Origin: Patiria miniata
Lineage: Eukaryota > Echinodermata > Asteroidea > Valvatida > Asterinidae
Assembly: GCF_015706575.1 (NCBI RefSeq)
Contig: NW_024037063.1
Coordinates: forward strand, 19,468,927-19,532,926
Reading direction: 5' to 3'
Length of the DNA: 64,000 nucleotides
This document shows, piece by piece, positions 1 through 11,900 of this stretch. The notes under the pieces were generated by a model. That model was not told the DNA's origin. It did no database searches and worked only from the letters and a program-made list of their open reading frames with translations. The position numbers were made by a program, and so were the translations under genes. Numbering within the stretch: position 1 is the stretch's first letter; each line of letters starts with the position of its first letter.

Positions 1-299
1 TGTTTTCCTTTTCTAACCTGAGGCTTTGGAGGATTTTTTTAAAAAGGGAAATAAAGTCCGAATTTCATAAAGTTCAAATTCACTTTTTTCCTTCTAATTT
101 TATATTTTCTTGTCATGTTTTTTTATAAAAGTTGCCAGGTTGCAGTCTACCGTAACGATAGAAAATGGGAAATGCGTTACGGCTGCCGTAACAATAGCCA
201 CTGCGTATGTACAAAGTCTCTGGAGAGTCAAGAAAAGTTCCTCGCGGTCGTGAACACGTTAATTTCCGACTCCTGTTTGAATTGTGATGTGAACTTCTA

Positions 300-1454
300 G
301 CCCCATAAATGTTGCCAATTTACTGGACTACCTCCGTAAATTAAAGGCCACACTAGTTCCAGTTCCACCATGTAGTGACATGAAAAACATGTCGAACTTT
401 GTCAAATTTTGATTTTCACATTTAGGCTTAATTAGCTTGAGTAACTCCAGCTGACATGCTCCATATTCATTCACATGTAACGCTGGAGGCATAACCTGTT
501 CGTTAGAATGTGGTAGCAAGAGGGAAAAAAATGGCCTCTCAAAAATTGTTCATTTTCACCTCTAATTTTTATCCCACCCCAGAGTTCATTTACATACCTC
601 ATACATTCAGCAGTCATTTACGAAGCCTAATGATCGACTTGAAACAGACCATAAAAAAAAAATGTGAAAAATCTTGACGATTTCGGTGGCTTGTCCGTAA
701 GAAAATGCCAGTTCCAATGGCTGTCGTCCATTTTGATTTTCTAATTATGTAAATGTATGCATCACGTGATGACATCGAAAAAAATCTGCGCGCGCGATGT
801 ATGTGGGTACCACACCGCTTTCAGGCGCCACAAGTGAGTTCAATTTTCGTCTGGTGCATTGTCGTGGAAAGCATTCTCGTTGTCTTGCTTTTGAGAAACT
901 GAACCCACTTGCGGTGCCTGAAAGCAGTGTGATACCCATATACATCGCGCCATATACCCATATACATCACGTGATGCATGCATTTACATAATTAACAAAA
1001 CAAAATGGACGACAGCTGTTGGAACTGGCGTTTTTTTACGGACAAGCCACCGAAATCATCAAGATTTTTCACATTTGTTTTTTTTGTGGTCTGTTTCAAG
1101 TCGATCATTAGCTTTGTGAATGACTGCTGAATGTATGAGGTATGTAAATGAAATCTGGGGTGGGATGTTGGAGGTGAAAATGGACAATTTTTGAGAGGCC
1201 ATTATTTTAGGGTCTCTTGCTACCACACTCTCACGACTAGGTTATGTCTCCAGCGCTACATGTGAATGAATATGAGCATGTCAGCTGGAGTTACTCAAGC
1301 TAGGGTGAGTATGCTTCTAAAGCAAAAATAAACTACAAACTAAGCCTAAATGTGAAAATCAAAATTTGACAAAGTTTGACATGTTTTTCTACATGGTGGA
1401 AGTGTGGCCTTTATTTACGGAGGTAGCCCAGTAAATTGGCCACATTTATGGGGC
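300..1454. mobile_element. TA-flanked foldback element, copy 1
   Basis: Inverted termini begin GCCCCATAAATG and end CATTTATGGGGC, each bordered by TA (298-299, 1455-1456), the target site of Tc1/mariner-like transposons. The arms pair over most of the element, with a further inner palindrome (about 740-1010). No transposase frame is visible, so it is non-autonomous. Confidence 0.8.
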
Positions 1455-1464
1455 TAGTGGTCTT

Positions 1465-2281
1465 CGTGCCCAGCATTCATTTGATGGTCCCCGTAGCCCG
1501 GTATCCCGAGTACGATTCCGTTACCGAGCGCGCGTAATGCATCAATTATGATAATAAGTTAGCCCCATAAATGTGGCCAATTTACTGGACTACCTCCGTA
1601 AATAAAGGCCACACTTCCACCATGTACAAACACATGTCGAACTTTGTCAAATTTTGATTTTCACATTTAGGCTTAGTTTGTAGTTTATTTTTGCTTTAGA
1701 AGCATACTCACCCTCTTTATACTAGGCTAATCAGAAAGTGCTGCCTTTTTCAGATGTTTAATTTTCTTGAAATTTCCTGTTGAAATTTTGATACGCAAAC
1801 GTGTGCAAACGAATCTGGAAATTCACGAAAAATAGACATCTGAAAAAGGCAGCACTTTCTGATTAGCCTATAAAGAGGGTGAGTATGCTTCTCAAGCAAA
1901 AACTAACTACAAACTAAGCCTAAATGTGAAAATCTAAATTTGACAAAGTTCGACATGGTTTTGTACATGGTGGAAGTGTGGCCTTTATTTACACAGGTAG
2001 CCCAGTAAATTGGCCACATTTATGGGGCTAATAATAAGTAGACTGGATGACGTTTGTAAACACAAGTGCTTTTCGAACTATAACAGGGAGTCGGGAACTA
2101 GCTTCAACTGGTTTCTGTTCCTAAAATCTGCCCTAGTTCCCGACTCCCGATTATCGTTCGACATGCACTTGTGTTTACAAACGTGATCCAGTCTACTCAT
2201 TATCATAATCGTTGCGTCGCGCGCGCTCGGTAACGGAATCGCACTCGGGATATTGGGACCATCGTAGGAACGCTGGGCACG
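1465..2281. mobile_element. Palindromic element split by the 1562-2028 insertion
   Basis: The left arm around 1466-1530 (CCAGCATTCATTTGATGG onward) is complementary to 2210-2281. An inner pair, AGACTGGATGACGTTTG (2039) with its complement near 2188, continues the palindrome. The two halves flank the TA element. The autonomous family was not identified. Confidence 0.6.
1562..2028. mobile_element. TA-flanked foldback element, copy 2 (inserted in another palindrome)
   Basis: Same GCCCCATAAATG termini and TA flanks (1560-1561, 2029-2030). The inside contains a second inverted repeat around 1725-1875 (CAGAAAGTGCTGCC and its complement). The copy interrupts the palindrome at 1465-2281, so it is the younger of the two. 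Confidence 0.8.
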
Positions 2282-2285
2282 ATTA

Positions 2286-2360
2286 GCTTGGACCCTACTA
2301 TCGCCAGACCATGTCTGGATGTTAAAAAGGCGATAAGTTGGGTCCAAGTTACTCGGACTA
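2286..2360 (-). mobile_element. Solo terminus of the Mutator-like palindrome family
   Basis: This 75-bp piece (GGTCCAAGTTACTCGGACTA at its end) matches the terminal inverted repeat of the full element at 31841-32819. No second terminus is present nearby, so it is a remnant. Confidence 0.6.
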
Positions 2361-2663
2361 GATTGAAATTAACCGCGTATGCATAAGAGAAGTCTCATCA
2401 TTGCTTCGTTCTCAAAAGAGTGCCATTCTACTCGACAACCCCACTCCTCACATCGCATCCAACTACAAAAAAAACAAACGTTTTCCGGCGTGGCCCTGCA
2501 TTCTTTAGCTACTTACTTATCACCATTTTTGCAATGACTGACCTTCATTGAGATGATATATGCAGAAGAAAAAAGCGTCAGGTTGCAACATTCTCTCTGG
2601 GGCGGCTTCATCTACTGAAGTCTGAACTAGCTAGGCCCTATACTTCACGAACATGGTGAAGAC

Positions 2664-2664
<1 letters not shown>

Positions 2665-2709
<45 letters not shown>

Positions 2710-2925
2710 TCTGGTAATGAAACCAAGGATTCCTCAAAAGCGCCCTAGGCACTGTAGCTCGCAAGCCTGAAGAAACCTGTGGAGAGAAGACAATGAGAAG
2801 AAGTTACAGTTTTACAGGTGGGAGGAAAAGCCAAGAAGAATATTATGGGGGAAACCCACGGAATCAGGCAGGGACTGAAAACCCAATCCACATATTGGCC
2901 CAGGCGGGATTCGACTTCTTGTCAT
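2665..2925 (-). mobile_element. tRNA-derived SINE with (TTA)n tract, copy 1
   Basis: A TTA microsatellite (about 2668-2705) is followed by TCTGGTAATGAAACCAAGG and, at the far end, a degenerate complement of a tRNA B box (GCGGGATTCGACTTC, 2907-2921). The order indicates a SINE on the minus strand, its A/T-rich tail at the left. The same body recurs at 23331-24275 and in part at 39281-39350. Confidence 0.55.
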
Positions 2926-2996
2926 GATAATGATGATCTAAATGGTCAAAATTAATCTTAAAATGTTTCTTCACTGTGTACTGTAATTTGTTTTAG

Positions 2997-5900
2997 GCTA
3001 GCAGTGATGAACTTCGGGCTGCGTATCGACGCATGTGTGTTCTGTATCACCCGGACAAACACCGAGATGAGAAGGACAAAACAGCTGCTGAGGCCGTCTT
3101 CAATAAAGTACAGAAAGCTTATCAAGGTAGGCGCACATGGAAAAAAAAATTATCCAACCTTTGGCGTTGGGTTGCAACATTTTTTCCTGCACATGTCTCG
3201 TGGGGATGAAAATACATAGGCCCCCCCTAAATAAACGTATTTGTAAATCTTAGGTTACGGACTTGTTACGGGTACTACCCGCCATCTGCGGCGCATCAGA
3301 GAAGATGATTTCCTAGCTAGCGGCTACAAGAAGCTTTATTACAAACACAAACAATGGGTTGATACTATCGTGTTTCGCCACTTTCGGGCTTCTGGAGACG
3401 CATCAAAGATAGTCTAAATAAAACTGAAAACAAAATATAACCCGCAAAATGGAGTTTTGGAATCGTCGGTAAACTCACTCTGAACTTTGTAGATCTTCTG
3501 TTAGTGATATTTGAATGCATGTACTTGTGTTTTTTGTCTCGGACGTTGCGTCGAAATTTATAAATTCGGTTACGGGTACCCGACCCGATAAAATGGAACC
3601 GGTTCTTGGCCTCCGCGGGCGGGTACCCGGGTATCCGGGTACCCGCAACAGGCTTATCAGAAGGCATGACACAAGACGCGCCATGAGTGATGAATTTGAA
3701 TTTGTACATGTACATGTACCAGGTAGCGCAGCGTGTATGATCCGGAACTGACGAAAGTGATCTGCAACTGTCAGGTTCAGTCCTGTACAAAAGCCATGAT
3801 TTATTTCCCTTATTGTTGAGTCTGTGTGAACATATTCGGTTTGTACTTGAAGAGGAGGAATTTTACTATGAAATGATGTCACTCGGGCATGGAAACTCAG
3901 AACATGGACGGGTGTACAGCAATTTGTATAAAAAGTGATCCGGAACTGTCGCACTGATAGTATATGGGACCGTGGGAAAGAATGTAGTAGTACATGTAGT
4001 ATCCAGACACCACTTCTTTGGTTGTGAACAGTCTATGGAGAGTCAATTGCATTTTCAAAGTATTTGGAAATGTTTCTCAGTCCTAGATTCATGTCTTTTC
4101 AACTTTTTTGCAATGACTGACCTGGATTGAGCAAACGATATTAAGCCGGCAGATACAGCGCCCTCTTTGATGCGAATACGAGTAGGCCTACATTATAAGG
4201 TATTAAACTACGACTGTCGTTTAAGGAGCACGTGTGGCCGAGTGAATAATATCGAATACTAACTTATTCGAAAAGGAACAACCCAACTTCCTGTAACAGT
4301 TGTCATTGTGAAATTTGTGTTCTTTTCAGGATAGACTAGAAGTAGGCCCCTACAAATACAAGGAGAGTCAAAAAAGTGGAACCCCAGCCCCAAAAACTAT
4401 ATTTCATATTTAAAAAAAATATGTAGCACCAAACATAATAATGATTGGAAAGCCAATTTCATAAGCTACTTTTAGATGAAAAAAATGACTGAAATTGCTC
4501 AATCCGTTCAAAGATTATCACCATTTAAACACAATGACCCTAAAACCTCTTTCGTCCAAAAATGCAACTTCAAGAATCATCATCATAATTGTCTTCAAAC
4601 ATCACCAGTGATAAAACCTCAGTTTAAAAGTAAAAAATGTTTAACAAAGTCCTTTTGAAGGCCCGTCTTTTAAAGAAAGTGGATTGTTTATATCACATTG
4701 TTTGCCAAACCAGGGTTATTAATAAAGATATTGTGTACAACAGTTGTTGACAGTTGTTGAAACACGTATTCTCTGTCATTTTCTTTGTTGTTCCAAACAG
4801 TCAGAATACAGACTAAACTGCTTTTTTTGGACGAAAGAGGTTTTAGGGTCATTGCGTTTAAATGGTGATATTCTTTGAACGGATTGAGCAATTTCAGTAA
4901 TTTCTCATCTAAAAGTATCATATGAAAGTGGCTTTGCAGTCATTACTAATGTTGGTGCTACATATTTTTTTAAAATATGAAATATATTTTGGGGGGTTTG
5001 GGGTTTGGGTTCTGCCTTTTTTTGACTCAACCTGTATTTGTATTTCTAGTAACATTCTGAAAAGAACACACATTTCACAATGACAACTGTTACTGGGAGT
5101 GGGGCTGTTCCTTTTCGAATAATTTGGTATTTGATACTATCCACTCGGCCACACATGCTTCTTGAACGATGGTGGTAATTTAATACCTTATATAATGTCG
5201 GCGAACTACATCAAAGAGGGCGGTATTGTTTAACTGCTTATCGCGTTTCCAAGATTCCCCGTTTCATTTTTCTTTTCTGTACTGGATGCAGTCCTAAACG
5301 ACCCGAGTAAAAGAGCCATCTATGACGTGTACGGGGAGACGGGTCTGGAGGCGGAATGGGACATCGTACCCAGACGGAGGACACCCCAAGAAATCCACGA
5401 CGAGTATGAGAGACTAGCAAAGGAAAAGGAGGAACGACGTCTGCAACAGAGCACCAATCCAAGGGTAAGTATCAACCCAATGAATCCTGGATCCTTTAAA
5501 CTCCTAAGTTTTTTTTGGAATTTTTGTAGGACATTAAGAAATAAAAACTGGATTAACCCTTACCTTCCCAAATCCTCCAAAATCCTTTTTGCAAAATGGA
5601 GGATTTTGCAGGATTGAGGCTAAATGGCAGAAATGTGCAGTTGATTTTGGAGGATGCACTGTGTCAAGGTCTTAGGCCGGACCTTGTGTTGTTTATGCTC
5701 AGCCGTGCATAGATTTAGGCCTATATTGCCCTTGAGATCCTCCGCACTGCTCCAGGATGTCACTGGCTCTGCCTCAACATATTGACAGTGATTGCTGGAG
5801 GATTCTGCAGGATTGAGGCAGTGGTCGCCCCTCCAAGGACCACTTTCGAGAAATAACAGATGATTTTTAAGGATTGAGGCTCTATGCATTTTTTACATGG

Positions 5901-8900
5901 AGGCAGTTGGAGGATTTTGTGATCTCTTTATTGAAATAGACATAGCTTGGAAATAGAATATGCAAATTACGTGAAATTTTCACAGTTAAAAGTCAATAAG
6001 ATGTACTTTATCCCTATATTTTTTCAGTAAAATGGAGCGAGCCAAATATTTTAAAAATATTTTTCAAATTTGGTCACTTTCTTTTTGACTCGCCCTGTAC
6101 TGCAAACTTCTGACTGGATTGACCTGAACTATACAACTCATAACAAGTAGAGGTTCTGATTTTTAATCCTAGCTGGACTTATCTAAGAAAAAAACAAAAC
6201 CAACCTTTGAAGGACTACTTTGGAATTAGGATTTACTATTACCTTACATTGGGTTCAACTGAACCCCTACATGTTTACAGGTAACATACAACGTTTGCAA
6301 ACATCAACGGACAAAACTACCACATTATTTTGAAATGTGTTTAGACTAATGACGGAGGGGAGGGGATTTTTTTTGTTTTTTTTGTAAGATCATATGGAGG
6401 TGTCTGCGTGTAGTCAAGAGTGAAAGGTAGTATTTGATGGTTTTTGGGGTTTTCCCCTCATTTTTCCCCCCAAAATATTAGGGTAGGACTGTCAAAATAG
6501 GGTAGGTAGGGAAACAGGAAGCAGAACTATTTTTGTTTTTGGCCTAAGTGAATAATAGTCTCAAGCAACCTGTGAATTCATCGCACCTGGTGTGCTGTCA
6601 TTTTCAAGAAAAGTGGAAAGATAATTGTTGAGAAAAAAAAAAGACTTTTTTTTTTTCAAATACAACCTCCAATTTACCAAAATTGAGTAAGTCCCCATTT
6701 TGTTTGCAATCAGTTACACATCCATGATCGGGTGCAAGCCAGCTAGTCTGAATCCCTGACCTGACAATTCCCTGATGTCTATAAATTGCTCCGTTTCTTC
6801 TGAAGTAGTCTCAGGGAACCAGACTACAAAAACAGCATGTTATTTCTTGATTTTTCCAGCATCTATGAGCACACAATGTTAAATAAGTCGGTGTGATAAC
6901 ATTTGCTAAATTGCTATAAAATACAAATCCCCAAATCCAACCATTTCTGAAAATTACAGCAAAAGCAAATGTATATTACCTTTCAGTACAAAAAAATGGC
7001 TTTGGTTTTCCGTGGACAGTTTAGTTTCTTGTAGAGGATTTTAGAGAATTTGGGATGATTCCTTGCAAAAAAAATTCTTCGGCCATTAAGGTTGATAAAA
7101 ATAAGATGGATTTAGTGCCAAATCCACGAAAATACGCATATGTGTTCGAAGTGCCACAAGTGTTATTATCCTGTCCTAGTTTCTATAACAAAAGATAAGA
7201 CATACTTTTCTAGAGACGATGTATTCCTTCAGAATCGATATAAAACTGAAGATATTAGGCCAAAAAAAAAAAATTATGCTTCTGATTACATGGCATTTGA
7301 AAGTAGGTAGGTAGGAAATTTTTTTGGGGGCCAATTTTTTGTGCACGATCCTATGGAGGCGTCTGCGTGTTGTCAAGGGTAAAAGGTAGAAATTGATGGT
7401 TTTCGGGTTTATTCCTCATTTTTTCCCAAAACAAATTAGGGTAGGGGCTGTCAGAATAGGTTAGGTAGGGAAACCGGAAGCAGAACTATTTTTTTGGGGG
7501 GCCTTATGTAGATATTGTCATACATGTTAATCATGTATATCTTTGTCACTCCAGGGAGCAATCACTGTTGGAATTGACGCCACGGATCTCTTTGACGTTT
7601 ACGAAGACTACGACATGGAGTTTAGGTAAGTTTGCAGTAGCACCATTTGAATAAATCTCTTTTGTGAGTATGTGTGGTTCTGAAAAGAACCGGAGGGACT
7701 CAACGTTTCGAACAGTATGCTCTGCCCGTCGTCAGGAGAATGAGGGATTCCAACGATGATGCGATGTTATAAGGATGGGTGCTGTGAGGCACCCATCCTT
7801 ATAACTTCCTTCAGAACCACACATACTCACAAAAGAGATTTATTCACATGGTGCTTCCACAAACTTATCTTGTCTTAGTATCTTTCCACCATGCAAACCT
7901 TCAAATCTCATGGAGTTTAGGTATGTCAGATCATTTCACAAAACACTAAGACCTGTCTTAGTTTCTCATAACTAGTCGAAACAGCCCAGTGTTCTGTTGA
8001 ATAAAAGACACTTGTTTTTTAGTTTTAATTGTTTCTTTTTTCAGCGGTGTCCCATCTATAGAAGTCAAGAACATGTCCATTACACAATCTATTGACGCTC
8101 CGTTGACACCCACCGACACGGCTGTGCTGTCTGGTAACCTGTCGACTCAGAATGGTAACGGCAGCGGTAACTTCAACGTGGCCTATCGGCGCATATTCTC
8201 CTACCAGTCTTGGGGGGAGGTATGTAGAAAATTACATATGGCCCCAAAAAAAAGGCTCCGGTTTCTGGTATGCGCATGTGTAGCAATGCGCGTCGGCAAA
8301 ATTAAAAAAAACCTCACTGGTTTGACTGGAATCCTGCTGCTGCACAATTTTAACATGTTTTTAGATGGGTTTACGATCGAGTATAAGCTTTATGTGGCCT
8401 CTCTGGGCTCCCATATATTTTGCACTAAATTTAGTCGGGCACCATTTGCAGTCATCAGCCGATATTTGAAAAATAAAAGTAAAAAAAAAAAAAAAAGCCG
8501 CGTCGCCGCACCATTTTTGGGCCAAGCTCCATACCAGAAACCAAAGACTTTTTTTTTTTTGGCCTAAGGCGTTTTCACACTGTCACCTCACTTATACATG
8601 TTGAAATCAACACTGCAGCCGATTTAACGAAACAGTGCGTAACTTACGTGGTGCGTAGGACTTACTCAGGTACTGTCTGAGCGCGACTCCAGGCTCCCTC
8701 GACCAATAGCAATACGAAAATGCGCGTGTGCCTCATCATTAAGCATGCATGTGCGCGCGACACTAACGCAGTAAATGCTTCTAACTCTTGTCACTGGATT
8801 CCAGAATAGGTGACGTCTTTAATCGTTACAGAACTCAACCCATCAAACCCCAACGGCATGTTTTGTTGGAATCTGTAGGGATGGGTACAGTACCCCTAAA

Positions 8901-11900
8901 CTGACAGTCTTTTACATTTGGGTTGGCACACCTTCAGAATCTAAGTCAGAAATATGTGTGCGCAGTTTCCCATATGGTGTTGGAATTTGCCAGGATGGGC
9001 ATGGTTCCTAGTAAATCATGCTAGGGAGTTAGGTTAATTGAACTTAGAACTGTTTATATTTTTTATTTTTAGTTCCAGGCATCAGCAGGCGGTGGGCCCA
9101 CCCTAGCTCTGAAGATTTTCAGGAACATCAACAAGAGAAGGTACCAGACAAGTAGACTAACCAGTTTGTTTTGTTCAGTTCTGTTATTTTTGTTGCCTCC
9201 TATAGTGGCCTTTAGCCTTGTGGTTGGCATATTTCATGAAACAAATAATGTCTCTATTCATAAGATGGAATTTTGCATCGGGTGATGTAAATCAAATAAG
9301 GTTTTTTGCCCTTCACCGACGTTTAAACACTGTATTCTCAGTGTGTTACCTCCCGAGTGAAAGTTGAAAATCACTCGGGTGGGACTCGAACCCACGACCT
9401 CCTGCTTTCTAGTGCAGACGTCTTACCACTCGACCACCAAGCTAACGGGATCGGTTGGCTGGTTCGAATCTGATGTACATAGCAGCAGTTTCCGCATTAA
9501 CTATTCATAAGATGGAATTTTGCGTCGGGTGATGTAAATCAAATGAAATAATAATGTCGCATTTCTCTTCCACAGTTTTGTGAGCTGTACGGGTTCCGCT
9601 CGGCTGTTATCGGGAACGGTCATCGCCCCAGGCATAGCCACAGGTGAGATGCCAATTCGTTTCATCTTTTCGTTCCTCACAATATCATATTTTGCAAGGC
9701 TTGTTAAAGAGGTTGTGGAATGCTTGAAGACATTTCCGTCATTTTTTGGGTATATGTAGCCTAAGGTGTGATGAAATAAAAACGACTATTGTTTCTGTCA
9801 TGAAATGAGTACAAAGGGTACTTTTGAGAGCTATTTTCCAGGTCCTGTTTCGACCCGAACGTGCAATTTGTGTAAAAGTTTTCGTTGCGGGCAGCAAACA
9901 AAACACAGTAAATGGTGACATAATAAACAGGACTCGTTTATGCTACTCTGCATCGGGAGTCCTGTTTATTACGTCACGATTTACTATGTTTTGTTTGCTG
10001 CCCGCAACGACGACTTTAACACAAATTGCACGTTCGGGTCGAAACAGGCATGACAGGACTTGAAAAACAGCTCTCAAAAGTACCTTTTGTACTCATTTTA
10101 TGACAGACACAATAGTCGTTTTTATTTCATCACACCTTAGGTTACATGTACCCGAAAAATGACGGAAATGTCTTCGAGCATTCCACAACCTCTTTAAATT
10201 TTGCTACAGTGGAACGCCGCTATAACAAACGTCGCCGGATCCACAGAAAGTGTTCGTAATAACAATTGTTCGGGATAGTGATTTTGAACCGCCGGTACCC
10301 TCTTTTGACCAATTCGGTTGGTTAGTAAAAACGTCAAACACGCCCGCGCACCACTGATTACTAGCGCCCATTGGATAAACGCTCGAGTTGCGTTAACTTC
10401 CGGTTCCATTCGTGCTATGCTACACCGTGTGAAGTACGCATGGTTGAATTGAGATGACGTCACACTAAGGAACCGGAAAGTGAACTGGCATTTCTACACG
10501 AGGAGTCGTCACGAAACTTAAACAATGTGTGGTTTTCCCTTTTATTCCTTTGGGGAATAATAGCTGTTTATCGCTCTTCAAATTAAAACTTTTCAGAGGA
10601 CTTCACTAAGGACCAACCTCAAACATATGTGAAGCAAAATTTGGTGCGGAATGTCTGACGTTGGTTTTTGGGGGGGTCAAGTTATCGTAAAAATAAACAA
10701 TTTGCTTTTTGCAAGGGCTATATCTCATTCAATGAAGTTAATATAAGTGTAAGATTTTACATGAAACTAGTTTCAATTGGGGGCTATTACAGGCAAAAAA
10801 TTTGGTGAAAAAAATATTTTCCATTTTTGACTTACACCCCCCCAAACATTAGTCCAGATGAGTTTTGGGCCATTTTGGGGCCCCTCTAACTTAAAAATGA
10901 AACAAGCTACTTTCTTTCTGTTTAAATATTTGAAATCTACAGCAAAAAATAGCCCAGATTACCAAGTTTGAAATGTCTGGGGGGGTATAGTTTTAAATAT
11001 ATGGCCCTTTAAACATTGAAGTTCGTGACGCGACGCACTTTTGGCCCCGCCCACCTCAAATTTCAAAATGCTGTTGCGCAAGAACGAAAAGTCGTAGAGA
11101 CCCCATATTTTCAGAATTTGCATTTCTCCTAAGTATCTTTCAGTACACCAAAAAAGAAAAAAATCCAAGAGGTGATGGTGTGCACCATTTGTTGAGTTGG
11201 CATGGAATGACCCCATTCAAACACGATGTAACCATGGGTGGTTTGATGTTCAAGAATCAACAGTGGCCCAAATAGCATTCAATACAACTGGTAGATTTGT
11301 TGTTAATCTGTTGACTTTTTCAACAACAATGTTCGTTACATTTTGTACATTAAAACCGGGAGCCAAGGATGATTTTCGGTATAGCCAAATGTTCCGTATA
11401 GCGGTGTTCGGTGTAGCGACGTTCCATGCTATTGTGTTTTTCCCTGATACGGTTAAACACACATTCTGAGGAAAATATTTAGAAAACATACTAATAGGTC
11501 TCGTTCAAATGATGTCATTTCCTACAGACCATCCACGTGCATCGGCATTTTGAGCGTCAATTTGCATAACTCACATCGTCTGCGTCATATTTCGAACACA
11601 TTTCGAGCAACAAGCGCGCGTGTTTGGATCATTTTCAACACTGTGCAATGCGTGCTTAATTGCGTAAAATACGCAGTTGCAGTTCTTCTACAGAGATGGC
11701 CGTCATTGAGGGAGCCCTATTTTAGATTCTGCTTTTCATTGAAGTAATTTTCATAAGCACGGCATACAGCCCAACATGTATGTTGGTGGTTCCCCATTTT
11801 GTCAATGTCTTTGTTCAAGGGGCGCTAGTCAGAAGCCGTAAACCTGTATATGCCATGTAGCCAGGGATCATGCCCAAAGTCATGATGCAAGAAACATGAA

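Noticed and set aside
1..2996. First coding exon of DNAJC11 within the window
   Set aside because: I looked for an ATG exon ending in the expected YYSLLNVRKE-like residues before a donor and did not find one; the region is mostly foldback elements. The exon probably lies upstream.
3365..3954. Overlapping minus-strand frames of 141 and 159 codons
   Set aside because: They read through the GGGTACCCG repeat tract and lack splice or homology support.
9357..9445. Functional tRNA gene candidates (also 19727, 33785, 17825)
   Set aside because: A and B boxes are recognisable but acceptor stems do not close, and related bodies recur as SINEs.
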